A DNA stretch of 64,000 nt from Marisa cornuarietis (taxonomy: Eukaryota > Mollusca > Gastropoda > Architaenioglossa > Ampullariidae): the NCBI GenBank assembly GCA_004794655.1, contig SMMW01000024.1:2247501-2311500 (forward strand), written 5' to 3'. The first letter of the stretch is position 1. The number at the start of each line of letters is the position of its first letter. A model generated the notes under the pieces. The model was not told where the DNA came from. It saw only the letters and a list, made by a program, of their open reading frames with translations, and ran no database searches. This document shows, piece by piece, positions 37,439 through 48,913 of the stretch. A program made the position numbers and the translations under genes.

Positions 37439-38614
37439 TTAATTGTCCTTGACCTTAACATTTGTCAAATAATTAGATGTTTTCCACACGTGCTTTTTAT
37501 TGACTGTATTAGCAACACAGCACTTATTACAGAAGATATTGTGAAATGTCTCCCTGTATCTGGAACTTGAAAAGTAGTAGACTACAAAGCTGAATGAAGA
37601 TCCCATGCAGACGCATATTTCTGCAATGCTTGCAGAAGCAAGGAAGAAATATCGATACTGACCTTTGGCAGTGAATTCAGGGTTGAAAAAGGGATAGATT
37701 CGAACTAAACATCTCGGCAAAGCAAAGGTTAAGAACTCCAGAGATAAGAGAATAAGCATCTTAGTAACCGCAACTTCCTTTTTTGAGCTTGCAGATGATT
37801 TGTTCTTCCTCCACGCTAGACTCTGCCACAGTCTTGCAGAAGTGATAAAAGTGGAAATCAAAACGGTTATTGGAAAACCTAAGCCCATTATAAATCCATA
37901 AAATATTCTGTCTAAAATATCCAGGAACTCTTTGTTCCTAAGAGCATAATCTGAGAGAGTAGTGCTCATGAACGTAAGTTTCGTCCTCGTGTCGTAGAAG
38001 CATACTACGATGTATTTCGCTGTAACAAGGAGCCTCAGAAAACAAATCACTGGCACTCCGATGAGTATGATGACGGCCATGTACTTCGTTTTAAGCATCA
38101 GTTTTGCACGAAGCGGAAAAAGTACGCAGATGCACCTCTCAAGAGAAATTATCACACTCAGAAACATTGACCCGTACACACAACTGTAAAAGAGTAATAT
38201 TTTGTTATTTGTAAGAAACGTCCACATGAATCCGTAAGTTTCGTTGGATGAAAACATAAACATCTGTTCTCCAAAGAGAACGAAATAAAATGAAACAATA
38301 GCAAAATCTACTATAGCTAAGCTGAAAAGAGAGAGATTTACTCGGTCGTGCAGGCCCTGCTTGAAAAAGACCACGATACTAAAAATATTCGTCGGCCCGG
38401 CGAAAGCAAAAAGCATCGGTATGATCACAGCTGATTTTAACTTGTTGATGAGGAGTTCAGTTTCGGGGCTGATGAGGTCTCCAGAACCGTCAGATGAAGA
38501 TGTCAGCACACAGTTGCCTGGTGGTTTGGTGGTGGCGTTTGTTGTAAAATTGCCTGATTGAGGAGCGGTATATGACAAATTAATTAAAGTCCTGCTACTA
38601 TGTGTTGAAGTCAT
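37439..38614 (-). CDS. Rhodopsin-like (class A) GPCR, subfamily B; candidate chemosensory receptor
   Basis: An intact intronless receptor of 391 aa. The start is the first ATG of the frame (38614). The open frame upstream of it contains no ATG, and the two other B genes start at the matching codon. N-terminal sequons (NLS, NFT, NAT) are followed by Cys35. Helices are at roughly 61-84, 91-118, 135-161, 178-203, 234-260, 283-308 and 320-348. Key motifs are AGPTN in TM1, SLAxxD (D103) in TM2, ERC 159-161 at the end of TM3, a basic third intracellular loop (WRKNKSSASSKKE), and SFVVYY in TM7 in place of NPxxY. Cys205 in loop 2 is conserved. Tail cysteines (FCNKCC) suit palmitoylation. A conserved TATA-like block lies 215 bp upstream. 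It is clearly related to, but more diverged from, the near-twin genes at 47.5 and 61.7 kb. Ligand and G protein are unknown. Confidence 0.95.
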   Translation of the reverse strand: MTSTHSSRTLINLSYTAPQSGNFTTNATTKPPGNCVLTSSSDGSGDLISPETELLINKLKSAVIIPMLFAFAGPTNIFSIVVFFKQGLHDRVNLSLFSLAIVDFAIVSFYFVLFGEQMFMFSSNETYGFMWTFLTNNKILLFYSCVYGSMFLSVIISLERCICVLFPLRAKLMLKTKYMAVIILIGVPVICFLRLLVTAKYIVVCFYDTRTKLTFMSTTLSDYALRNKEFLDILDRIFYGFIMGLGFPITVLISTFITSARLWQSLAWRKNKSSASSKKEVAVTKMLILLSLEFLTFALPRCLVRIYPFFNPEFTAKGQYRYFFLASASIAEICVCMGSSFSFVVYYFSSSRYRETFHNIFCNKCCVANTVNKKHVWKTSNYLTNVKVKDN

Positions 38615-38754
38615 TGTAAATAACAACGGTACTTTCTTTCTTTCAAAATCACGTTCTTGTAATTTTTCGAACAATTTTTGTTTTTTGCTTCTTTTTTAAA
38701 AAATTCACAAACTAAATTTAATGTTTCTGATTTGTGAACGTTCACTTGTCTTAA

Positions 38755-38837
38755 CACACCGCTTCCTCAAAGTCGCATAAAGTGAGTGCAGCTACGAATA
38801 CCTGCCAGAGATTGATCAACTCACAACCATTTTATAA
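38755..38837 (-). promoter_or_regulatory. Conserved candidate core promoter of the 37.4-kb receptor
   Basis: On the coding strand, TTATAAAAT (38829-38837) is followed by a TTGATCAATCTC block, then GGTATTCGT and a GGAAGCGG block. The same order occurs upstream of the 47.5- and 61.7-kb receptors. The TATA box lies 215 bp before the ATG. The conservation is seen; promoter function is inferred. Confidence 0.6.
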
Positions 38838-40585
38838 GGACATTGTATTGATTATAACCACACCCTTGAACGCAATTTTTAATAGCTGATGAGACTGGAA
38901 AAGGTGATAATTTCAAGAAGTAGGTAAATATCCACAATTTCGTGGAATATAATTTCTTTCATGATTTTTAATATCCCTCGTAATTGGATTTAATGATTCT
39001 GTGCCTGCTTACATCTGAAAAGGCACAAAACGATGTACTCACACGCAGTTGAAAATGTACATTAGTCATATGTACATTTGCGCATATTTAACATCAACAC
39101 AAACACACGCATTTATAAATGTGTATTTTAAAAATGTTACAAATCGTTTCTCTTAACGTAGTTCTCATTTGACAGGAATTTTGAATGTGTATTTTATAAA
39201 CATTATTAATCATTTTCTCTTCATTTAATTCTCATTTTACAGTAATTTCGAACAATGCTGCTTCTTATTCTTATTTTTGTTTCCTTAACCTAAGCATATT
39301 AAAAATTATATGTTTTATTTTGGAAATGTACACAATGGTAGTGTGTGACGCCTTTTTGGTAAAGTATTTTAAGCGATGTGTTATTGGCATTTCATTCTTT
39401 TAATAGCAGAACGGGAAACTTGTTTTGAGTTTATTGATAAGAACGGACATAAAAAGATCCATCTGAGGTAGTGGGTGCAAATACAGTCATTTTCAAAGTT
39501 AAGATAAAACTAAGATTAGGTAAATTACGATAGCCTGCAGACATTAGCATCGAGAATACTCTCGAAAGATTCTTTGAGTGTAGTAGAACCCTGCTTACAT
39601 AATTTGCTTTAAAAATTTCTCCACGTATTTCGCTGAAACGTTCTTTATATGTGTTCAACAAATACCGTGCAAGAGAGTACTGGAGCTCCTGTTCGACAAA
39701 AAAGTGAGAAAATGTTACCAGTAGCCATAGCTGGTTTGAATAATTACAAAGTTAACTGAAGTACAGATTCTAGTAGGTAGAGACAATATAAATATAAGCT
39801 GTATATTTCAGCGCCTGAAATAAGGCGATTTATTTATTGTCTAATTTTAAAGTTGGGGATTCGCACCATTAGTCAGTAAGTTTTGCAAAATATCGCTTCT
39901 GTGCCCTAATAATGAGCGATGTGACAGTCGCTGGCATCCACACTGTGTCAGTAAGCATATAATGGACGGCAGGTGGAGCAATGCATCGGGTTCGTCAGAC
40001 GATCTTAATAATTTATTGTGCTCTAGTACTGAAGACGAGTGAGAAACCTTGTTGTCTAGACTTAAAGGTATTAAACCTTACATGTTTGAACATGAGGTTT
40101 GTGAAAATTCAATACCCCGAATACGATATGTCTAGGTAGCAGACGACAAAGAACGACTTTGCAATATCAGAGGTTCAGCATCGTTGATGTTTGCCACAAA
40201 TAGCAAGGGGCAGGTGACCACTACAATTGATGTTTTCCCGTTATGAACCCTTACTTCTTTATTTCCGAGCAGCTTGTCTAAGCCATGCCCCATTAAACGC
40301 GCAAGATTCGCCCAAGGTCGGGCCCATCTAGGGTGAATCTTGTTACACCGGCTTGCCCATTGTCGAGCATCTCCCAGACAAACACCGTCGTTTGCCAACT
40401 TTCGCGATGCGGGGGAGACTGGCAATACTGGCAACGCCGATCACCCGCTGACATTCGCCACTCAGCCGTGGCTGCGCAGACATTAAGCCGGTCTTGTTTA
40501 CATGAATATTCATGACTAAGTCGTCGTTAGCTAAAATGTTTGTGATTGTAATTATATTCTAGATTGCTAAACAACTTATAAATAT
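38838..40585. other. Intergenic DNA, no gene recognised
   Basis: The first few hundred bases keep patchy homology with the upstream flanks of the other subfamily B genes. A minus frame at 40132-40434 (100 codons) in a GC-richer patch has no recognised domain. That patch carries short GGGCCCA/GCCCAAGGT-like words similar to those near 12070. Confidence 0.45.
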
Positions 40586-41215
40586 ATTTGATACTTTATG
40601 GCAGTGGCGTAGGAAGATGCTCGGCTTTGGGGGGGGGGGGCAAGCTCCATGCTGACAATGAATAACGTTCACATTCTTGACTTCCCAGCATCGTTTTTGG
40701 GAGGCGGCTGCCCCCCTTGCCCCCCCCGGTTCCTACGCCACTGTATGGTTATCAGAGTTTCACAAAATATAAAGTAAATATAGCATCAAGAGCGCTCACT
40801 CGCGCAAACCTTCCCACGTGTTGCTGGGCTGTTTGTGTCATGTAAATACAACGAAATAAAGTCGCTCGTTTGGTCTTTACTGGTCTTCATTTACAGATTT
40901 TCACATTTCGTAAAAAGTTTTCAAGGTAAAAGTACCCAGATGTTATATATTTATATATTTGATACTTTAAGATTATCAGAGTTTCACAAAATATAAAGTA
41001 TCAATATAGCATCAAGAACGCTCACTCGCGTAAACCTTCCCACGTGTTGCTCTTTGTGTCATGTAAATACAGCGAAATAAAGTCGCTCGTTCGGTCTTTA
41101 CTGGTCTTCATTTACAGATCTTCACATTTCATAAAAAGTTTTCAAGGTAAAAGTACCCAGATTTTATATATTTGATACTTTATGGTATCAGAGTTTCACA
41201 AAATATAAAGTAAAC
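40586..41215 (+). repeat. Tandem repeat, about 213-bp unit, 2.2 copies
   Basis: The word gatacttta begins at 40590, 40961 and 41174. Units share atcagagtttcacaaaatat, cgctcactcgcg, ccttcccacgtgttgct and tttactggtcttcatttaca. The distance from the second to the third is 213 bp. The first unit is longer because a 142-bp element (40602-40743) sits inside it. No coding sequence is present. Confidence 0.92.
40602..40743. mobile_element. 142-bp MITE with CAGTGGCGTAGGAA terminal inverted repeats
   Basis: It starts CAGTGGCGTAGGAA and ends TTCCTACGCCACTG, a perfect 14-bp inverted repeat. TATGG flanks both sides (40597-40601 and 40744-40748). The related tandem-repeat units at 40961 and 41174 lack it, and so give an empty site. 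The terminal sequence recalls hAT elements, but hAT would be expected to leave an 8-bp duplication, so the superfamily is uncertain. The interior has G and C runs and no coding capacity. Confidence 0.88.
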
Positions 41216-43339
41216 AGACAGACTGCATTGACATCTTTTACTACACCACCAGCTTTCACTGACTGTAAGATTTTAAATAAATATCTAGATAGTATATTCG
41301 GAGACATTTCAGATGATAAGATGAATGGAATGTGTGAGGTCAGTGATCACCTACACGTCCGGGCGAACTGTAGGTAGACTCATCACTCTGAGTACCAATC
41401 ATCCTGCTCCCGTCTTGGTCTACGAATGGAATCGGTTTCATCGTCTAGACAACGTAAAGCTATTGATTTTTATAGAAAGAAATTTTGAGGTTGATTGTGA
41501 GTAAAATATAAAGATCATTATGCTAAAATTGTTTTGTTGCACAAATAGCTTGGGACAAGTATTGCAGGTTAAAAAAAACAGAGAATAAAAGAGGATTGAA
41601 TGAGATAGGAAAATGAAAATATGTATGTATTTCATAATAAGACGAGTTACAAGTTTACCCAAGGGAGTGCACCCATGTTGCAACACAACCTGCATGGCGT
41701 GCACGGCGCGTGACCACTCTTCAAGTAGATAATGAAACATTCCTGGTGCCCTTGGCGACTTACGTTCGGCTGCTCGGTGAGTATTCAATGATCTCGAGGA
41801 ATATCGACGACCTCTGTCGAGTCAGCTGCCAATGTTCGTTCAATAGGGCGACGTCTTCGTACCCTGCACTGAGCGATCTCCCCACCCTGGAAACTTCGGG
41901 TGAAGGACCACACCTTTGCGATAAACTGTGGTAGCATCGCTTGCAATTTTTCATTGTGTGTGCGTAGTGTTTTAATCTACGGATATATATGTATAGTATG
42001 TGTCCAAGGACGACCTAAGGAGGTGTTAACTTTTGTGGACTTTTCGTTGACACAGAATCGACTTCTGATAAACGCCCTTCTAGACTTTACTGAGCAGTAA
42101 GTACGGTAACCTGCTCACTGGTTTTCTGGACATGTTACATCTATACGGTTGATTTCGGTCATTCACGAACTTTCAGTTTTATTATTACAGAGAGAATACG
42201 CACTAATGATCGCTTAGGGTATTTATGATGTGATATTATTAAGTTCATGCTTGACTACGAGATATTGAAGTTGTAATACGTTGCTACCGTTCTGATCTTC
42301 GTACGTCGAACCAGAACGCTTGGCGTTTGACTATGAAATTATTGCAGCTCTCTGTAATGTTCATCAGTCTGCGTTATCATTTCCCCTGGCTGTGCCCATG
42401 TGTCCTCTAATTTTAATTATAAGATACAAAATTAAGGCACACTACGTAATAGTGGTTGAGAATTGTTTGCAGGCGCCGCAGTGAGACAGAACTGAGAAGA
42501 GTTCTTGAAATAGTTAAGGGGAAAAATAGCTTTTCAGATAAAAAACATATATTCTCACTATCACAGTCTGCACATTTCAAAGACAAATATGGTATTTTTG
42601 TACCGTTTTTTGTTATTTCTAATTTATATTTTATGAGTGCATCTCTCATGCCATTATGTTTCAGATCTATATGATAATTATTCAAAGTTAATGAAGATTT
42701 AAAAGCGCTGTAAAATGAATGACTAGATATTACTTTACTATGTCATTATTTCCCCAAACTGTCAAGTCTTAAGTACAGCTCTCCCAAAAAATTTTATTGC
42801 CAAAACCCCGATAATTTTAAACAAGACAGTATTGATAATAAGTTTGCATATCATGATGGGTCCAGACGATTTTGTTTTTGTAAAGATTTACCGCAATGTT
42901 TAAATCTGTCCGTGGTAAACTGCGGAAGTGTAATAATTACTTTTAGGTAATAAATAAAGCATTTTAACTATGCATTAGCAAAATTGGATAATGATTACAT
43001 TTACCATATATCATGCTACTGGGAGTTCCAAATGGGATATTAAAAATGGTTTAATGCAAACATCTAGTTTATTTTCAGTAATGTTACTATCGGCACAGAA
43101 ACATTGTATCAGCATCATATAGAAGAATTGTTTGTACCTGGTTGTTGAATAATTTGAAGAATATTAATGGATTAGCTTCCAGACAGTTCTAAGATATTTA
43201 AAATATTGACTACTTCCAGTTTGTTACCAACTTTTAACATTTCTCTTGTTAGCAATCTGAGAACTATTTCTTACAATAGCATTAAACTTTGTCATATAAT
43301 ATCTTAAATCAAGGTGTTCCACTGTTCTGCAGAGAGTAT
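41216..43339. other. Intergenic DNA, no gene recognised
   Basis: Overlapping frames on both strands at 41438-41954 and 42413-42685 are open for 60-116 codons but show no recognisable motif. No repeats were identified. Confidence 0.4.
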
Positions 43340-44740
43340 CTACTTGATTCTATATGCCAACAACTATATCAGAGAATAAATCAACATCATATGCAAGGAG
43401 AAGAATAAACAACTTAATGATTTCTTGACTGAGCTGAATGCAACGGAAGCAACTTATTTCTTGGGTTAATTCATTAATAAAAATTATAGGTAGTACTTGA
43501 CTACAATGGACTGCACATTCTACTAGTTTTTTAATCATGTAGTATTTGAAGCAAGCAGATAGGTCAACAGCTTCACAAACGTATTTCGTGATCATTGTGC
43601 TTTTGATTGCTGTGAGCAGCTTATTAAGAATTCCATTCTTTTGCAGCAGTTAATTTTTGTTACAGGATTGAGTATTTGATAAAATACACGCTGCATGAAA
43701 TTTTTGTGATGTAAGTGATTTTTGTAAAAAGATATTATGTAATTATGTGGTTAGCTGTACTGCCACTCTTCCTTAAACCAGACTGTTCTTTCCCCAGAAG
43801 ACCATTTAGCTCAACTCACATAGTAACTCTTTTCTTAACAGAGGTAGAGATTTTACTACAAATGTTTGAAACCTCGTTATATTTATCAGGGATTTTTTTA
43901 GCCTCATTTTTGAGTAACGGTTGAAGAATTGTCTTTGATAATGAAAAGGTAAGTTATATACATCTGACAAGAGGGTATTCCTTCCACCTTTAGAAATCTC
44001 TTGACAGAAGTCGTTTCTATGAATACCGTTAATTTTGTTCAAGAAAAATGGGTTCATTAAGCTTTCCTTTATGGCTATTACGATCATTCTTTTATATTAA
44101 CGTTTATTTGATTAAGAATGCTCTTATGGTTCAACCTTTTTCCTAGAACATATTTCCTTTATTTTTCCATACCAGCTACAATAATTTTTAAAGAAATTTT
44201 TTGACCAGATTTTTATTCTGTTGACATTCTCAGTCAAACCAGCTACCCCACTTTATCATACCAACAGCAATGTTTTCTTCATGCATGCTACTGCTATTTT
44301 AAAATGAATAAATTGTTCTAGGTATACATTAATGTCAAAAATTCCAAATACATTTGTCAAAAGTAATACTGTTAGCTTTATATGTCACTTACAAATGCTA
44401 GTTCAAAGAACCACTCGATGGGCATGTGAAAATTATGGTACTGACCTGCCAGTGTACGCATTTGTTTATGAGTGGTTTGGAAAGTAACTAATGATCAGCT
44501 ACAACCTACTATGGATATGTATGTGTACTTCCCTGAACATATAGCGTGAGATAAGCCAATCATAATACAGATTCAAAAATCATTGCATACTTGCAACTGA
44601 AAGGCGCCAAATGCATTCACCGTACAGTCATATAAGGCACGACTAAGCGCATTTGACAAATCCTCTTCGCTACTGTCAACGACAACATGCAAGACGACAT
44701 CATTATGATTCGCTATTCTAGCGCTAAGATCAACTAAGAA
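43340..44740 (-). repeat. Unclassified interspersed repeat X, copy 2 (minus orientation)
   Basis: The inverted relative of 16261-17760. The minus strand holds three better-preserved reading segments: 44573-44869 with VVVDSSEEDLSNALSRALYD, 43806-44087 with LPFHYQRQFFNRYSKM, and 43350-43595 with EAVDLSACFKYYMIKKLVE. Their order matches copy 1. The parent protein family is not recognised. This copy is less broken than the first and is the better query. Confidence 0.6.
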
Positions 44741-45130
44741 AAAAAAACAGCACATAGCAATTAATGAAGTATACAATACGGTCTTTGAAAAAAAAATATA
44801 TATGATCAATAAAAGATTACTCTCTGTAGTATGGAGAATTAGATAGCAAAATATAGTATCCACTAACATTCCATCCTTGTGAATTCAAAGTAAACCTTTG
44901 GAAACCCGTAACGCGTTCATGTTATCATATTAAAAAATGTACTCACCGAGCAAATGTTGATATTTCTTGTTTGGCAAGTAGAGCTTTCAGACAAAACAAC
45001 TACCTTTTCGATATAACTTAAGAGCTGGCGACATGCGATTTACCACTGTGAAAGTTTTGCAACTATACACATGTGTATAAAATATGTCATTTAAGAGAGA
45101 AATTAACTTTATTTACACATTTGCTGTATG

Positions 45131-45468
45131 TACCGTAAATTTCTGACAAAGCCGCGACTTCCCCCCACCCCCACCAGCTTTAAACCCTATACGATACCCC
45201 TTTCATGCTTTGTACCGTAAATTGTGGTCTTCGGAGCTCACCTGTTTATAAGCCGTGACCACCAAATTAAAAACAAAAAAAACTCTTTTTAATCTTTGTA
45301 ACTATTTTTTCCCAAAAAAGGCTGCACTGGCTTATAAGCCTCGAATATATAGAACGTGAAAACTGCATCGTTGACTTGATAGATTATTTACTGTTGGATC
45401 TAATGGATAATTCTGGTTTAAAGCTAAAGAAAAAAAGTGCGGCTTGTAGTCCGAAATTTACGATATTT
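45131..45468 (-). mobile_element. MITE-like element with TAAGCC motifs, copy 2, plus an adjacent end fragment
   Basis: 45212-45468 is the reverse complement relative of 16033-16260. Its outer ends read taccgtaaatt and, inverted, cgtaaattt. A second end-like sequence, gtaccgtaaatttctgac, starts at 45131, so two elements or an element and a fragment lie side by side. Confidence 0.6.
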
Positions 45469-45750
45469 AAGTCACTAGATCTGTCTGTAACAGTACGACA
45501 GTAAAACAAAGATAAAGAGGTAAGAAAAAGTGTTACTTTGTCTGATCGAATAGAAGCTATACCATCATTTTTTCATTTCCCTACTCTTCTGTGAAGCTTC
45601 ATGGGAAAGATGATTTCTTTTTTTATCACAATGGACGGCATCACTCTTGACCAATGGATGTATGAGAAAAGCTCTACCACTGGACATGAGATAAATCAAG
45701 CGAAAAAGCTTATGACATGGTTACAAAGAAGCTAGAGACGACAGAAGTGC
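45469..45750. other. Intergenic DNA between repeat and duplicated block
   Basis: Nothing recognisable was seen. Confidence 0.4.
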
Positions 45751-47440
45751 AGATTTTGGAAGTGGGAAGTAAAATGGCGGAGACAACAACAATAAAAAGA
45801 AAACGAAGATATTGAGCAATCGTCATGGCCAAGGTGATCAGATTTGAACACTGCATCAATGATGATGAAGTGATAAAATGCAATATCAAATGTGAGAGGA
45901 ATAACGAGGAACAGAAGTCAAGAAATCAAGTCTTCGTGAGCAGGAAGCTACTACAGAAGCAAACGAAGACTTTGCGCTTCTTTTGTTTAGAACTAATGGA
46001 TATCAGGACCTCGTCGCAGGATAGTGAAGTTGAAAACTAAAGAAGAAAAATTGGAGAAATAGCACGACCAGTTTTTGTTTAGGTTTTCTATAAAAAGAAA
46101 CGTGACGAACCTCATCAAAACAGATGTCAGCTAAAAAGCAAAGGACATCGACAAAGACTTGACTATATAGTAAAGAAAGTAGCCAAACGGTCATCAGTAA
46201 TAGATGTTTGGTGCGATAATGGGAAGATTTTAGCTTAAGTAAAGAATGGACGCACAGTGAATCTCAACATTAATTCCCACATCGATGATATTTTTACAAA
46301 GCTAATAGCGGAAGAGAACGGAGTAGTGCCACTTAAGATTCGAGCAGCAAGCATAGACTTCTCAACAGAAGTTTAGACAACAACATTAGCAACAGCAACA
46401 CAAGCAGAAGCATCAGGAACAACAAAGAAACACCTGGCCAGGAGAAATCAGTAGCTGTTTTAGGGCGTAGAGCTTGGTGCGATGAACCCGCCTAGTCTCA
46501 GAGCCAGGAGCACCAGTGGCAGAACCGTTTCCACACCCATTACCATTGTCTTCTGAGTCCGATGAGGGGCCGCAGGGGGTTGAACAGAACAATAGCCACA
46601 CTAGTATCAGCACACTTGTTGATCTCACAGCAAATGACAGCAACACAACAAGAGTCCTCCGGAAGCATGTTAAGTCACTGCGTTGGACGTTCTAGATTAC
46701 GTTGACCGAGAAAGTTTCCTACAAAAGCTACACATCTTGACATCACAGAATAAATTCCTCAGCAAGACAAAGGGAACATTCCAGCGTTAGCAGTTATCAG
46801 GAAACAAATTACTTGTGCAAAACGCTCTGAGATGGCAGAGCAGTCCGATCAATACGTTTAGAGGGGTGGCTGACAATACAGAGAGACAGTCATTCCATCA
46901 GATGCTTTTACCCGACAAACAATGTATTATGGACGTGCGCGAGGAGAAAGAAAAAGAATATTTGCAAATTAATATGATTACTTCAATATATAAGTCTGTG
47001 AGCGATGTTACGAACAGCAAACCTATGTAAATTAGTATAGTTTAACCAGACTTTCTCTTTATCATTGATCATTGTAACCTGCAGATGATTGAATACTGAC
47101 AACGTCAGATGGGATATCAATCCACGGATCTTCTCAAAACTGATCCGTTATTTAATGTTCGGTCCAATGGATGAGCCAATGAGCATTCAGGACGACATAT
47201 TCTTTTTAATTATTAAAAAGAATACGGAAAAAAATTGTTTATATAACATGCCCACAACACGGTAGCGGACAAAAACAAAACCGATTTTAATTTTCGAAAT
47301 GCAGAGGATACGAGGTAGATTAAAGTTTGCTGAAAGACATCTTATAAACGATTTTACAAGAGATCCTTTTGTTGCAGTAAAACAGATTGTTCTTAATATT
47401 GATGAAATGTATGTGATGAGTCATGGAGAATTATGAAAAG
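45750..47440 (+). mobile_element. Decayed retroelement (ORF1-like) block, copy 1
   Basis: Homologous to 60050-61690 at an offset of about 14.3 kb. Both copies lie just downstream of a subfamily B receptor. A reading around 46080-46270 (KRNVTNL, KAKDIDKDLT, later GAIMGRF) corresponds to the better-preserved frame in copy 2. Later segments read SESDEGPQGVEQNNSHTSI (46551-46608) and RLKFAERHLINDFTRDPF (47309-47363). The first segment resembles the C-terminal part of LINE ORF1-like proteins. The rest is unassigned. There are many stops. Confidence 0.5.
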
Positions 47441-47490
47441 TGCTAAGCAAAATTACAATTTATAACATATTTACTTATAAATATATTTTG

Positions 47491-48678
47491 CTACCTGGAA
47501 TCGACTAGGTCCTTGACGCCTACGGTCGCCGAAACATTAGATGTTTTCCATGCGATTTTCTTATTCACTTTATCACGGGCACAAAACTTACTACAAAAAA
47601 TAGTCTGAAATGTCTCCCTGTATTTTGAACTTGAAGAATAGTAGATTATAAAGCTAAATGAAGATTCCATACAAATGCTTAGTTCGGCAATGCTTGCAGA
47701 AGCAAGGAAAAAATATCGATACTGGCCATTGGCATTAAATTCTGGATTGAGAAGAGGGTAGACTCTAACGAAACACCTCGGCAAAGCAAGAGTCAAAATC
47801 TCTAGAGATAACAAAATTAGCATTTTAGTCACCGCAACTTCCTTCTTTGAATTTGCCGACGACCTGTTCTTTCTCCACGCTAGACTCTGCCACAGTCTTG
47901 CAGTAGTGATGAACGTGGAAATAAAAACCATAATTGGACATCCCAAACCTATGACAAATCCATAAAATATTCTGTCAATAACATCCAGTAAATCTTTGTT
48001 CTTAAACCCATAATCTGTGACATAAAGGCTCATGAACGAACGCTTCGTTCTCGTGTCGTAGAAGCACACCACGATGTATTTCGCCGTAACTACGAGCCTC
48101 AGAAAACAAATGACTGGCACTCCGATGACTATGATGGCTGCTATGATCTTAGTTTTAAGCATCAATTTTGCTCGAAGCGGAAAAAGTACGCAGATGCACC
48201 TTTCAAGGGAAATAATCACACTCAAAAACATTGAACTGTACACACAACTGTAGAAAAGCAATATTTTGTTGTTCGCTAGAAACGTCCACATGAATCCGTA
48301 GGTTTCCTTGGAACTTATCGTAAACATATGCTCCCCAAAAAGAAGAAAATAGAATGAAATATTAACAAAATCTACTACAGCTAAGCTGAAGAGACAGAGA
48401 TTTACTCGGTCTTGTAGGCCCTGCTTGAAGAAGACCAGGATATTAAAAATATTCGTTGGCCCTCTGAAGGCAAAAAGCATCGGTATGATGACACCAGATT
48501 TCACCTTGTTGATAATAAGGTCAGTTTCTGGGCTGATGAGGTCTCCCGAACCATCAGACGATGACATCAGCACGCAGTTGCTGGGGTATTTGGTAGAGGA
48601 GTTTGTTGTAATGTTACCTGATTGAAGAGCGGTATTTGTCGTAACAAATGTAGTCCTGCTGTCAAATGTGGACGCCAT
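47491..48678 (-). CDS. Rhodopsin-like (class A) GPCR, subfamily B, near-twin of the 61.7-kb gene
   Basis: An intact intronless receptor of 395 aa from the first ATG (48678). The frame upstream of it opens on a GTG, which is not expected as a eukaryotic start. Features follow the family: N-terminal sequons (NIT, NSS), Cys35, SLAxxD with D103, ERC at 159-161, Cys205, a basic loop 3 (WRKNRSSANSKKE), TM7 ending SFSFIIYYSSSSKYRE, and tail cysteines. In the TM1 motif, RGPTN carries Arg72 where the 61.7-kb gene has Gly and the 37.4-kb gene has Ala. That is an unusual charge inside a helix. By eye it differs from the 61.7-kb gene by about two dozen substitutions before the tails diverge after about residue 388. 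A conserved TATA-like block lies 227 bp upstream. Ligand unknown. Confidence 0.95.
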   Translation of the reverse strand: MASTFDSRTTFVTTNTALQSGNITTNSSTKYPSNCVLMSSSDGSGDLISPETDLIINKVKSGVIIPMLFAFRGPTNIFNILVFFKQGLQDRVNLCLFSLAVVDFVNISFYFLLFGEHMFTISSKETYGFMWTFLANNKILLFYSCVYSSMFLSVIISLERCICVLFPLRAKLMLKTKIIAAIIVIGVPVICFLRLVVTAKYIVVCFYDTRTKRSFMSLYVTDYGFKNKDLLDVIDRIFYGFVIGLGCPIMVFISTFITTARLWQSLAWRKNRSSANSKKEVAVTKMLILLSLEILTLALPRCFVRVYPLLNPEFNANGQYRYFFLASASIAELSICMESSFSFIIYYSSSSKYRETFQTIFCSKFCARDKVNKKIAWKTSNVSATVGVKDLVDSR

Positions 48679-48829
48679 TTTAAAAGACACACTATGAAAT
48701 TACTTGCTTTACAAATATTTACAAAGTATGTAATCGTAATCTTTCTGATTAAAAATTAACATTCTACGAAATTAACACAAAGAAAAATTACAAGAAAATC
48801 TTTCTAATTGTAAAGTTTTCTTGACGTAG

Positions 48830-48913
48830 CTCACTGCTTCCGCGGTGTCGGGTAAATTAAGTGTGGGGACGAATACCAACCCGAGATTGAACAAGTACCT
48901 GCTATTTTATAAC
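48830..48913 (-). promoter_or_regulatory. Conserved candidate core promoter of the 47.5-kb receptor
   Basis: Coding strand: TTATAAAAT (48905-48913), then GCAGGTACTTGTTCAATCTC, GGTATTCGTCCCCACACTTA and GGAAGCAGTGA. The block is almost identical upstream of the 61.7-kb gene and recognisable upstream of the 37.4-kb gene. Function is inferred. Confidence 0.6.

Noticed and set aside
38615..38674. 20-codon N-terminal extension of the 37.4-kb receptor
   Set aside because: The extended frame opens on a TTG rather than ATG and is not shared by the sister genes. The same reasoning rejects the GTG-initiated extensions at 48679-48690 and 62871-62882.
40132..40434. 100-codon minus frame
   Set aside because: No motif recognised; the composition reflects a GC-rich repeat-like patch.
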